Under the pieces are notes generated by a model. It ran no database searches. It saw only the letters and a program-made list of their open reading frames with translations, and was not told where the DNA came from. Shown piece after piece: positions 1 through 6,935 of a DNA stretch of 13,226 nucleotides; the first letter of the stretch is position 1, and each line of letters begins with the position of its first letter. The translations under genes and the position numbers were made by a program. This DNA comes from an uncultured Xanthobacteraceae bacterium (GTDB lineage: Bacteria; Pseudomonadota; Alphaproteobacteria; Rhizobiales; Xanthobacteraceae): contig CATPBC010000172.1 in assembly GCA_955652195.1 (NCBI GenBank), forward strand, positions 1-13,226, read 5' to 3'.

Positions 1-763
1 CGAGCCGATCGGCATCGGCCACAAAGGAGACGAGTGTGATCTTGGGGAGAGGTTGGTGGGCCGCCTCATAAAACTTGCCCAGTCCCGCTTCGGCGGGTGT
101 GACCGGCAAGCGGAATTCATTGCTGAACAGCACAAAGCCGGCTTCGATGCGCAACATGTCGAGCGCGATGAATCCGGCTGGTCGTACATAACGCTCGATC
201 GCTTGCCATAGGCGCTCGGCATCGCTGCGGTCGCAAATGACTTCGAATCCAGGCTCTCCGGTGTAACCAAGCCGGCCCACCCTGCAGGCGATGCCATCGA
301 GGGATGCATCGGTGAAGCCGAAATAGGGCAGGGCCGCGACCGCGTCGATCACCCCGAGCCGGCGCAAGGCATCGAGCGAGGCGGGACCCTGCACCGCGAA
401 GGTCGCGCGATTGGTAAGTTCGGTCACGGCGACGCCGGGCCCAGCATAGCCGGCCAAGTTGGCAATGTCCTCGTGCCGTCCGCTCATCACTTCGAACGTT
501 TCCGCATCAATCCGCCAGATCGTCAGGTCGGCGATAACCTCGCCGGCATCACCTACGCGCAGCGCGTACGTGATCTTGCCGACCGGCAATCCGGTCAATG
601 ATCGTCCGGTGAATGCCTCGACGATTTGCCGCGCTCTGCCGCCGCAGATTCGAGCGAATTCCAGGAACGAAAGGTCGAACAGCGCGCAGGCGCTGCGGCA
701 CGCTCTCGCTTCGGCCGTGGGGTCGCCGAAGTGATTAATGCGTTGAAAATCGGCCAGCGCCAT
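1..763 (-). CDS. GcvT-like aminomethyltransferase / folate-binding protein (C-terminus cut by the left edge)
   Basis: Reading leftward from an ATG at 763, an open frame of 254 codons reaches the window edge without a stop, so the C-terminal third is missing (family members are usually about 360-400 residues). The protein looks like the glycine-cleavage T-protein/GcvT fold. It has GEVIADLTIW at about residues 74-83, matching the acidic loop of the family with only one of the usual two adjacent Asp; AVQGP at 123-127; GYTGEPGFE at 166-174; and LRIEAG followed by TPAEAGLG at 204-229. The family binds tetrahydrofolate and moves C1 units (GcvT, sarcosine and dimethylglycine enzymes, DMSP demethylase DmdA). 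The start lies 17 nt after the stop of the exporter gene, suggesting one transcript. Beside an MSA oxygenase that releases formaldehyde, a role in folate-linked C1 handling is a reasonable inference, but the substrate cannot be read from this fragment. Confidence 0.85.
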   Translation of the reverse strand, partial: MALADFQRINHFGDPTAEARACRSACALFDLSFLEFARICGGRARQIVEAFTGRSLTGLPVGKITYALRVGDAGEVIADLTIWRIDAETFEVMSGRHEDIANLAGYAGPGVAVTELTNRATFAVQGPASLDALRRLGVIDAVAALPYFGFTDASLDGIACRVGRLGYTGEPGFEVICDRSDAERLWQAIERYVRPAGFIALDMLRIEAGFVLFSNEFRLPVTPAEAGLGKFYEAAHQPLPKITLVSFVADADRL

Positions 764-780
764 CGCAGCTGCTCATCCAA

Positions 781-1551
781 TCAACCGCCCATCAGCCGCC
801 AGCCGACATTGCCAAGAATGAACACGCCGATGAGCACGAGTGCGGCGGAAACGATGCTGCGCAAGACGGTTCGCGGCACGGCATGCGCAAGCGTTGCGCC
901 AACCCAGGAGCCGCCGCTGAGACTGACGGCGAGGATCGCGCTCAGCACCAGATCAAGCTTGCCATAGACAAGGTTGCCCGCGGTCGCGGCAATTGCCACC
1001 GGCAGCTGAAAAATCTGACCCAATCCAACGCTAGCCAGCACGGCGAGCCGCATGGGGATCAAGATCGGCACGAGCACCAGCGGGCCGCCCGTTCCGGTAA
1101 GCGAGGACAAAAAACCGGTCATGATGCCGACCACGAGCAGAACGCCACGCGATATGTCGACATTGCCGCGCTCGGCAAGATTCTGCGGCCGCAGCGAGTT
1201 GATGCCAGAGAACAGCGTGAGCAGCCCGAGACAGCCGGCCAGCAATCGGCTGTCGAAAACACTGACGGCCCATGCGCCGGCAAATGCCGCTGGCGCGCCG
1301 CCGATGCACAGCCAGATCGCCATTCCCCAATCGATTGATTTGTTGCGGGCAAATACGATCGTCGCCACCAGCCCGGAAAGAATGTAGGCGAACATCGCCG
1401 CGGGAATGGCAATGTGAATGGCGATACCGGCCAGAAAGACCAGCGCCGGCACCAGAATCACACCGCCGATGCCGATGCATCCGATCATCAGTCCGGACAC
1501 GGTGCCAAGGAGCGCAATCCAGACCAGTTCCGATATGGCCACGAGATTCAC
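781..1551 (-). CDS. TauE/SafE-family anion exporter (probable sulfite exporter)
   Basis: A 256-residue, very hydrophobic protein with about eight membrane segments. It has the internal duplication typical of the TauE/SafE (DUF81) family: a glycine-rich G-x-x-x-G-x-G-G-x-x-x-x-P element at about residues 24-36, echoed at about 150-162 (SLTGTGGPLVLVP). Family members export sulfite, sulfoacetate or related organosulfur anions across the inner membrane. The GTG at 1551 is the longest start; a second GTG at 1542 follows a weak GGGTGA and is an alternative. The gene is read away from the LysR gene and probably shares a transcript with the GcvT-like gene. Because MSA monooxygenase produces toxic sulfite, export of sulfite is the likely job. 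This is inferred from context, since substrates vary widely in the family. Confidence 0.85.
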   Translation of the reverse strand: MNLVAISELVWIALLGTVSGLMIGCIGIGGVILVPALVFLAGIAIHIAIPAAMFAYILSGLVATIVFARNKSIDWGMAIWLCIGGAPAAFAGAWAVSVFDSRLLAGCLGLLTLFSGINSLRPQNLAERGNVDISRGVLLVVGIMTGFLSSLTGTGGPLVLVPILIPMRLAVLASVGLGQIFQLPVAIAATAGNLVYGKLDLVLSAILAVSLSGGSWVGATLAHAVPRTVLRSIVSAALVLIGVFILGNVGWRLMGG

Positions 1552-1726
1552 CCGATGTTGCGCCGCTGCATGGACCGGTCTGGCGCAGTGATGAAGGATT
1601 TATTGTGCGGCGCACCAAAAATTCGACCTGCCAGTGCGTTGGTGAATTTAAGATTTTCTTTAAGCGGCGTCTATTTTCCGGCTAGGATGCGTGAAGCACC
1701 TGCCCCGAACGTCGCGAGTGAGTGGC
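1552..1726. promoter_or_regulatory. Divergent intergenic region between exporter and LysR genes, with dyads
   Basis: This 175-bp gap holds the outward promoters of the exporter and LysR genes. It contains a compact imperfect dyad at 1603-1618 (TTGTGCGGCGCACCAA), with a perfect GTGCG-G-CGCAC core at 1605-1615. A second inverted repeat is AAATTC (1619-1624) with GAATTT (1644-1649). LysR-type proteins usually bind dyads of the T-N11-A type in such divergent regions. A weak rightward promoter could be TTTAAG (1659-1664) plus TAGGAT (1683-1688) with an 18-nt spacer. The promoter calls are by eye only; the dyad itself is plain in the sequence. Confidence 0.45.
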
Positions 1727-2704
1727 ATGTTTATCCGGCAGTTTCGCTACCTCGTCGCCGTCGCGGAAGAACGCCATTTCGGGCGGGCGGCTCAACGCTG
1801 CAATGTCACGCAGCCAAGCCTGTCCAGCGGCATCAAACAGCTCGAACTTGAACTCGGCGTGCCGATTTTTCTGCGCGGCCGCGGCCAACGCTTTCATGGC
1901 TTGACCGCGGAAGGCGAGCGCGTGGCGGCGTGGTCGCGCGCGGTGCTGGCCTATTGCGACGCCATGCGCAAGGAAGTCGCGCTGATGCAGAACGACCTCA
2001 CCGGTCATCTGCGGGTCGGCGCCATGCCCTCGATGTCGCCGGTCTTGCCGTTTCTGATTGAAACCGTGCGCAAGAAATATCCCGGCGTGCGCGTGGATGT
2101 GCAGTTCATCGGCAATGAAGCGATGAAGCTCGGGCTCAACAATTTCTCCCTCGACGTTGCGCTGACCTACCTCGACAAGGCCGATCTAGGCCGCAAGAAC
2201 ACGCTGCCGATCTATACCGAGCAGTTGAGTCTCTTGGTTCCCGACCGGGACGAATTCCGCGGCCGCACCAAGATCAGCTGGCGAGAAGCCGCGCAGCTGC
2301 CATTGGCGATGCTGCGTTCTTCGATGCATGAGCGCCGGTTCGTCGATCAAGTTTTCAAGAGCGTGGGCTGCTCGCCGGTGGCTAAAGTCGAATCCGAATC
2401 CATCTTGCATCTGATGTTCCAGGTGCAGTTCACCGAATTGTGCACGATCATTCCCTCGCATTTCGTCCACGCGCCGGGCCTTCACCGCGGCACGCGGGCG
2501 CTTGCCTTGATCGATCCAGTCGTCACGCAGGAGGTCGGGCTGTTCTGGGCGGAAGGCGAAATCGTCCTGCCGATGGCCAATGCTTTCGTCTCGATCGTGC
2601 AAAAGCTCAGTAAATCGGGGGACATTCGCCGGCGCCTGGAGGGCGATCATCAAATCGTTGCCGACGCGCCGACCGGCCGGCGAAAGCGACTCGAACACGC
2701 CTGA
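1727..2704 (+). CDS. LysR-type transcriptional regulator
   Basis: From the ATG at 1727 the protein is 325 residues, normal for the family. A winged helix-turn-helix occupies about residues 2-62 (AEERHFGRAAQRCNVTQPSL, then IKQLELELG and LTAEGERV). It is followed by a substrate-binding-like effector domain beginning near LTGHLRVGAM (91-100). A GTG at 1691 would add 12 residues that do not belong to the fold, so the ATG was preferred; its ribosome site is weak. The N-terminal wording (SGIKQLE, RGQRFHGLTAEGER) reminds me of LysR proteins found next to formate dehydrogenase genes, though this is from memory only. It is divergent from the exporter gene and convergent with the msm operon. It probably autoregulates and controls one or both neighbours; the inducer (MSA, sulfite or formate) is unknown. 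Confidence 0.92.
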   Translation: MFIRQFRYLVAVAEERHFGRAAQRCNVTQPSLSSGIKQLELELGVPIFLRGRGQRFHGLTAEGERVAAWSRAVLAYCDAMRKEVALMQNDLTGHLRVGAMPSMSPVLPFLIETVRKKYPGVRVDVQFIGNEAMKLGLNNFSLDVALTYLDKADLGRKNTLPIYTEQLSLLVPDRDEFRGRTKISWREAAQLPLAMLRSSMHERRFVDQVFKSVGCSPVAKVESESILHLMFQVQFTELCTIIPSHFVHAPGLHRGTRALALIDPVVTQEVGLFWAEGEIVLPMANAFVSIVQKLSKSGDIRRRLEGDHQIVADAPTGRRKRLEHA

Positions 2705-2727
2705 AGCTCTTTCAGGATTATCGCGAT
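2705..2727. other. Short convergent gap between LysR and the msm operon end
   Basis: Only 23 bp separate the two convergent stop codons. I see no stem-loop with a T-run for either direction, so transcripts may overlap at their 3' ends or end by another route. Confidence 0.4.
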
Positions 2728-3522
2728 TCAGGCCGCGGCCATTTTCAAGAGCGTCGCTGCCGCGCGGGCGGCATCGCCTTGCGCGAGCAGTTTGCTCCCA
2801 CTCACGATCGCGCGGGGCGCCTTTTGTGACGCGGGGGTCGCCGCACCACCGGTATAAAAATACGGCTCGGAGTTCTCCGTATCGCCCGGTGAAAATCCGA
2901 GCGGGATAGACTTGGCGCCGCCGAGCGGGGCGAGCACGAGATCAAGGGTCTGCGGCAGACAGACGATATGGGCCTTGTCCAGGCCGCGGGCGCGCGCGGC
3001 GGCCTCGAGCACGGCCGCAGCTTTGCCAAACCAGGCGGTGAGCTGGCCGAGACCCTCCTGACAAGCTTGCGGTGCATAATCTTCGGCGTCGCCGGTCAAC
3101 AAGCCGGCCACCGCATAAGGCAATTTTTTGGAGAATTTCTCGCGATCGATGCCGCGATGCAGGAGTTCGACCAGAATCCACGCTTCCGCTTCGGCTGGCG
3201 AGCGCTCCTGCGGATCGAAAACGTGTGGCACCGGTTTACCGTTATGGAGAAATTGCAGGTGCAGGTCTGGCAGGCGCATTTCGAGCGCCACGCCGTCGGC
3301 AAATTGCTGGGTCACGAAGGCGGCGTCTGCTGCGCGAAACTCGAGATCGGTGCGCCGCTCGGGAACGCTGCTCGTTACATAGCTGTGAGCGACGCGGGCG
3401 GGCCACTGCACCAGATTGATTGCTTGGCTGCGAGCGCGCGCGAGTTCGGCCAGATCGTCGCCGGCACAATTGGGCGTTTCTATTGCGCCGGAAGCGCCGT
3501 CCCGATCAGGAGAATTTGTCAT
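2728..3522 (-). CDS. Uncharacterised protein, last gene of the msm operon
   Basis: A 264-residue protein that I do not recognise by name. The ATG at 3522 lies 17 nt inside the end of msmD, so it is very likely translated by coupling; a TTG at 3555 would add 11 residues. The sequence looks soluble, with no signal peptide or membrane segment. Visible features are an amphipathic N-terminal stretch (ARARSQAINLVQWPARVAHSY, about 29-49), a charged middle with HNGKPVPHVFDPQERS (93-108), LPYAVAGLLTGDAEDYAP (134-151), a helical region AVLEAAARARG (170-180), and SPGDTENSEPYFYTGG (211-226). The SPGD...EPYFY pattern reminds me of a broadly distributed family of hypothetical proteins of about 280 residues. 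There is no cofactor motif. Position after the reductase suggests assembly, maturation or C1/sulfite chemistry, but this is a guess. Confidence 0.8.
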   Translation of the reverse strand: MTNSPDRDGASGAIETPNCAGDDLAELARARSQAINLVQWPARVAHSYVTSSVPERRTDLEFRAADAAFVTQQFADGVALEMRLPDLHLQFLHNGKPVPHVFDPQERSPAEAEAWILVELLHRGIDREKFSKKLPYAVAGLLTGDAEDYAPQACQEGLGQLTAWFGKAAAVLEAAARARGLDKAHIVCLPQTLDLVLAPLGGAKSIPLGFSPGDTENSEPYFYTGGAATPASQKAPRAIVSGSKLLAQGDAARAAATLLKMAAA

Positions 3523-4561
3523 AGCGGATGTCTTTGATTGGGATCCCGCCGACAATCAGCGACCGGATCGTGCTGTCCACCATGATTGGCGGACCCGCGA
3601 CATAGGCGATTACATTACGATCCCATTCCGCCATGCCCTTGGCGGCGACTTCATGGACCATGCCATTGGCTAGCTTGAGGATCGGAAATTCAGCGTGCAG
3701 CTTTGCGCCGATCGTTTCGTCGGACAAAGCAACGGTCACATCGAGATTGCCATGTGAGGCTGCGGCATAGCGCGACAACTGTTCGAGATAGAATGCATCG
3801 GCGAGCGTTCGCACGCCGAAGAACAGCGCACCCTTATGGTTGCGAAAATAATCGACCTGCGTCGCGCATTCCAGAATCGACATCATGCCGGCGATTCCGG
3901 ACCCGCCGGCAATGCAGACAAAGTTGCGATCTTCCTCAGGGCGGAATACCGCGCGGCCCAGCGGGCCGAAGACCTCGACCTCTGCCTCGCCTGAAAGGTT
4001 ATCGAACAGTAAGTCGCCGAAGCGGCCGCCCGGCTTACGTTTGACGACGAGCGCGAGCCGCTCGACGTCGTTTGCGAAATTGACCATGGAATAAGCGCGG
4101 CCGCCGGCGATCCCCGCGGCTTCGAGCACCACGAACTGTCCGGCCTGAAAACTCATTGGGCTGGTCAGGTGCAGATCGAAGTGCATCACATCATTGGTCA
4201 GCGGCCGCAGCCCACGGATGATGCCCCGGCGCATTGCCGGACCCGCGGTGTCGGCAATGACGAGTTCGGAAGGCACCCGCAGCAGGCAGTCCGAGCGCGC
4301 CCTGGCTTGACACATGAGAATATCGCCCTTGTCGGGCTTGAGCCGCGCTCCGCCGGGCGCGTCCTTCCAACGCACATCGACATCGCCAGACGTCACCCGC
4401 GCCCGGCACGTTCCGCAAGTGCCGGTCGCGCATTCGAACGGCAGATTGATGCCTTGGCGCAGGCCGGCATAGAGAATGGATTCGCGTTCGCCGCAGTCGA
4501 AGGTGAGTTCACCATTCTTGTTCTGGACGGTAACTTTCATGTCGCGTTCATGCGTGTTCAT
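3506..4561 (-). CDS. msmD: Methanesulfonate monooxygenase reductase, ferredoxin-NAD(P)H type
   Basis: A 351-residue electron-transfer protein passing electrons from NADH to the Rieske ferredoxin. An N-terminal plant-type [2Fe-2S] domain has C44-x4-C49-x2-C52 and C84. An FAD domain has RAYSMVN at 155-161 and GGRFGDLL at 178-185. A nucleotide domain has IAGGSGIAGMMSI at 217-229 and AGPPIM at 322-327. It ends in RYDKFS, as such reductases often do. The domain order is that of benzoate 1,2-dioxygenase/methane monooxygenase-type reductases, and the size agrees with the roughly 38 kDa MsmD. The ATG at 4561 was chosen; an ATG at 4540 (seven residues shorter) begins right at the ferredoxin fold and is possible, and neither has a strong ribosome site. 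The gene follows msmC by 52 bp, and its stop is overlapped by the unknown gene. Confidence 0.93.
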   Translation of the reverse strand: MNTHERDMKVTVQNKNGELTFDCGERESILYAGLRQGINLPFECATGTCGTCRARVTSGDVDVRWKDAPGGARLKPDKGDILMCQARARSDCLLRVPSELVIADTAGPAMRRGIIRGLRPLTNDVMHFDLHLTSPMSFQAGQFVVLEAAGIAGGRAYSMVNFANDVERLALVVKRKPGGRFGDLLFDNLSGEAEVEVFGPLGRAVFRPEEDRNFVCIAGGSGIAGMMSILECATQVDYFRNHKGALFFGVRTLADAFYLEQLSRYAAASHGNLDVTVALSDETIGAKLHAEFPILKLANGMVHEVAAKGMAEWDRNVIAYVAGPPIMVDSTIRSLIVGGIPIKDIRYDKFS

Positions 4562-4613
4562 TGGCGCGAGAGCCAACCCTCGACCGCCAAGACTCGGCTG
4601 CTATTGAAGGCGG

Positions 4614-4985
4614 CTATTTGAAGAAGTCGTCATCGTCTGAATCGCCGGCCGCATCGTCGAAGTCATAGGTCAGTTCGCCTTCGATGTTCGCCAGCAGCGT
4701 TCCATTCTCCTGTTTGACCTCATAGGTCTTGAGCGGCCGTTCCGTCTCCCCCTGCATTTCCAGCGTCCGCAGATCCCATGCCCACAGATGCTTGGTACAG
4801 GTCAAAATGCAGCGGGCTACTACGCCCGATTCTGCCAGCGGCTCTTCCATATGCGGACAGATCGGCGGTATGGCGCGAAAGCCCTCGCCATAATTGACCA
4901 CCACGAGCGCAACGCCATCGACCTCGAATTTCTTAACGGAATTCTCGGGGATCTCGGCGGCCTCGCATATACGCTTCCAGGTCAT
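4614..4985 (-). CDS. msmC: Methanesulfonate monooxygenase Rieske ferredoxin
   Basis: A 123-residue Rieske-type [2Fe-2S] ferredoxin that shuttles electrons from MsmD to the oxygenase. Cluster ligands are visible as C43-P-H45 and C63-x2-H66 (ICPHMEEPL and CTKHLWAWDL). Length and order agree with MsmC (about 14 kDa). After the usual fold ends near LLANIEGEL there is a strongly acidic tail (YDFDDAAGDSDDDDFFK, 107-123) that ordinary oxygenase ferredoxins of about 105 residues lack. No Shine-Dalgarno sequence precedes the ATG. Instead the start lies inside the last copy of a 14-nt tandem repeat and overlaps the stop of a five-codon mini-ORF (4982-4999), so initiation may depend on coupling. Confidence 0.93.
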   Translation of the reverse strand: MTWKRICEAAEIPENSVKKFEVDGVALVVVNYGEGFRAIPPICPHMEEPLAESGVVARCILTCTKHLWAWDLRTLEMQGETERPLKTYEVKQENGTLLANIEGELTYDFDDAAGDSDDDDFFK

Positions 4986-4999
4986 TGCTGATCGGTCAT
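4982..4999 (-). other. Five-codon upstream mini-ORF overlapping the msmC start
   Basis: ATG ACC GAT CAG CAA TGA runs from 4999 to 4982 on the minus strand, and its TGA overlaps the msmC ATG as ATGA. It exists because a 14-nt unit containing the msmC start codon is duplicated. It has no Shine-Dalgarno of its own, so whether ribosomes use it is unknown. Confidence 0.35.
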
Positions 5000-5025
5000 T
5001 GCTGATCGGTTATTACTGATCGGTT
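4984..5025. repeat. Three tandem copies of a 14-nt repeat at the msmC start
   Basis: On the plus strand: ATTGCTGATCGGTC (4984-4997), ATTGCTGATCGGTT (4998-5011), ATTACTGATCGGTT (5012-5025). Copies differ at one or two positions. The array covers the first bases of msmC and its leader. Confidence 0.9.
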
Positions 5026-5030
5026 CGGGC

Positions 5031-5053
5031 ACGCCGCCCGGAAACGGCGGCGT
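5031..5053 (-). promoter_or_regulatory. Intercistronic hairpin between msmB and msmC
   Basis: ACGCCGCC (5031-5038) pairs perfectly with GGCGGCGT (5046-5053) around a 7-nt loop. In msm mRNA the stem lies just after the msmB stop and before the msmC repeats. No T-run follows in the direction of transcription, so it looks more like an mRNA-stabilising or processing element than a rho-independent terminator. Confidence 0.5.
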
Positions 5054-5068
5054 TGCGTTCTACTTCGT

Positions 5069-5551
5069 TCAAATCGGCCAATGCGATCCTTTGTCGAGCC
5101 GCCGATTCTCGATCCGCACTTCGCGGCTGACGAACTTCGCTTTGTTGTTCTCGATCTTGAACGCGTCGAGATATTTCCCGACCAGGAACAGCCGGCTCTC
5201 GCCGGCGTCGATGTGCGAATTGATGCCGTCCAACAGGGTTTGATAGACGATCACCGAGCTTACTGCTTTGGCCGAATGCGCCTGCTCATCGACATCGACA
5301 GTATAGACAGATGTGTGGCGGGTCAGCGGTGAATGGTCGGTGTTGTGCTTGGGCAACAGCTTGACCAGACTTGCCAGACCCTCGCGATCCAGCGCCAGGT
5401 AGGTCACGTCCTTATTGATTTCAGGACTAAAGGCGCGAATGGCATATTGAAAACCATTATCGCAGTGCGCCAGCCACTCATTCCAGTCCTGTCGATCGAG
5501 CAGGATGGTGGAACGATAGATCGTGTCACGAACGAGTGCGGCAGCGTCCAC
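5069..5551 (-). CDS. msmB: Methanesulfonate monooxygenase hydroxylase small (beta) subunit
   Basis: A 160-residue protein of the ring-hydroxylating-dioxygenase beta-subunit/NTF2-like (SnoaL) fold. Signs are an N-terminal helix (ALVRDTIYRSTILLDRQDWNEWLAHCDN), the typical tyrosine-rich FQYAIRAFSPE, HNTDHSPLTRHTS (about 69-81), and a C-terminal strand set ending KFVSREVRIENRRLD. Beta subunits have no metal and stabilise the alpha trimer. The GTG start at 5551 is supported by GGGAGA six bases upstream; an ATG at 5566 is in another frame. It lies 120 bp after msmA and before msmC. MsmB has been described as about 20 kDa, so this protein is slightly short. An upstream in-frame start cannot be excluded, but the ribosome site argues against it. 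Confidence 0.88.
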   Translation of the reverse strand: MDAAALVRDTIYRSTILLDRQDWNEWLAHCDNGFQYAIRAFSPEINKDVTYLALDREGLASLVKLLPKHNTDHSPLTRHTSVYTVDVDEQAHSAKAVSSVIVYQTLLDGINSHIDAGESRLFLVGKYLDAFKIENNKAKFVSREVRIENRRLDKGSHWPI

Positions 5552-5557
5552 GTTTGG

Positions 5558-5563
5558 TCTCCC
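5558..5563 (-). promoter_or_regulatory. Ribosome-binding site deciding the GTG start of msmB
   Basis: GGGAGA on the minus strand, six bases before GTG 5551. It favours this GTG over the out-of-frame ATG at 5566. Confidence 0.6.
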
Positions 5564-5671
5564 ATTTGGATGCTTTTCGACCGACCGCGCCGCGCGAGGT
5601 CGGCCCGCGCAGCGCCGACTTGCCGAAGCAAGAACTCGACAGCGGGATCGGTCCGCCGTGCGAGTTCGCGA

Positions 5672-6922
5672 TTATTCTGCAGCAACCGACATCGGTTCTG
5701 CGTAAGGCAGATCGGGATTGTTCGGCTGCCGATTCATCCACCGGCCCCACTCTTGATAGTAATGCCGCATGCCGTTCTCGTCATGAATCGTCTGGTTTTC
5801 ATGACGGCCATGAAGGATACGGCGAGGCTCCGACCCGGGCAGCATCGTGGTGCCTTGGCCCTGCACGCCGAGCAGATCCTCGTGCAAGTTGCGGCCGAAT
5901 GGACCCCAGATCGAGTTGTGGTGATTGACTCGGGTCTGGCGCTCCTCGGCGGTGTCGCGCTTGAGCCCCAAGCCGCGGAATTCGATCATCACCCTGTCCG
6001 GCGCAAGCGGGGTGACGACGTCGCAACGCAAGGCCGAACCGCGCAAATTGAAGTTCATGCCGGGGAACATGTCGATCATGTACCACTGGTTCGGCGGCAG
6101 ATACGGGAATGACAGAGCGGCGCGGCTCTGGAAGCCTTCATAGTTTTCGTATTTGACCTCAAACGTGCCGACGACGATGTGGCCGTGTTCGAACGCTTCG
6201 TTCTTGCGCGCGAAATAAGCGTCGTTAAAGCCGGTAACGCGGTTATGGTAGTGCATGAAGTCGTGATAGAACTCGCAATTGGTGTCGTGCCACAGCTTGT
6301 AGTTCGCGTTGACGATGGCCTTGTGATAGTGGAAGACCTCGAGCGGCTCGGCTTCCAGTGTCTTGCGCAGACAGGTAAAGGCCGGGCCCGCCCAATCTTC
6401 CAATGATACTTGCGGATTGTCGTCGAGAGTGACCCAGACGAATCCGCCAAATTTCACCTCACAGCGCAAGCGGCGCAAGCCGACGTCTTCTTTGCGTAGC
6501 CGTTCCTGGTAGCCTTCCTTCTCGCGGCTGATATAGACGCAATTGCCACGCAGGTCGTACTGCCAGGCGTGGAACATGCAGGTCATCCGCTTGGGATTGC
6601 CCGAAGGCTGTCCCTCCAGGAAGCTTCCCGAAGGCCGGCGCTCGATGATCATGCCGCGGTGCGGGCAGACATTAAGGAAGGCGCGCACCTCGTTGTCGGG
6701 ACCGCGGCATACGATGATCGGCTCGCGGGCAATGGTTGTGGTGCGGAAGTCGTAGGGCTTCGCCAGCTCCGATTCGTGGCAGATCGGAATCCAGGCCTTT
6801 TTGAATATCTTCTCGAGCTCTTCCTCGAAGATTCCCGGATCGGAGTAGATGCGGCTGTCCACCCACTCGTTTGGCTTAAGGCCGGGCTCTGCCAGCCATT
6901 GCCCGTGATTTTTCGCTGCCAC
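5672..6922 (-). CDS. msmA: Methanesulfonate monooxygenase hydroxylase large (alpha) subunit
   Basis: A 416-residue Rieske non-heme iron oxygenase alpha subunit. It catalyses MSA + NADH + O2 to formaldehyde + sulfite with its beta subunit and redox partners. The Rieske domain has C86-P-H88 and C115-x2-H118 with exactly 26 residues between H88 and C115. As I recall, this C-x-H-(26)-C-x2-H pattern is diagnostic of MsmA; other members of the family have about 15-17. The mononuclear iron site is visible at TNCEFYHDFMH: H220 and H224 as ligands, D349 (HEDLLG) as the likely third, and E217 at the electron-bridging position where many dioxygenases have Asp. Length matches the described 48 kDa subunit. 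The GTG start has AGGAG eight bases upstream. It is the first gene of the operon, divergent from the transport genes. Confidence 0.95.
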   Translation of the reverse strand: MAAKNHGQWLAEPGLKPNEWVDSRIYSDPGIFEEELEKIFKKAWIPICHESELAKPYDFRTTTIAREPIIVCRGPDNEVRAFLNVCPHRGMIIERRPSGSFLEGQPSGNPKRMTCMFHAWQYDLRGNCVYISREKEGYQERLRKEDVGLRRLRCEVKFGGFVWVTLDDNPQVSLEDWAGPAFTCLRKTLEAEPLEVFHYHKAIVNANYKLWHDTNCEFYHDFMHYHNRVTGFNDAYFARKNEAFEHGHIVVGTFEVKYENYEGFQSRAALSFPYLPPNQWYMIDMFPGMNFNLRGSALRCDVVTPLAPDRVMIEFRGLGLKRDTAEERQTRVNHHNSIWGPFGRNLHEDLLGVQGQGTTMLPGSEPRRILHGRHENQTIHDENGMRHYYQEWGRWMNRQPNNPDLPYAEPMSVAAE

Positions 6923-6930
6923 GGCGTTTG

Positions 6931-6935
6931 CTCCT
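6931..6935 (-). promoter_or_regulatory. Ribosome-binding site deciding the GTG start of msmA
   Basis: AGGAG on the minus strand, eight bases before GTG 6922, supports this non-ATG start. Confidence 0.65.

Noticed and set aside
5039..5053. Rho-independent terminator after msmB
   Set aside because: The stem is good, but no T-run follows on the minus strand and the operon clearly continues into msmC.
5333..6112. 259-codon plus-strand open frame across msmA/msmB
   Set aside because: Lies antisense to the clear oxygenase subunits and has no domain signature.
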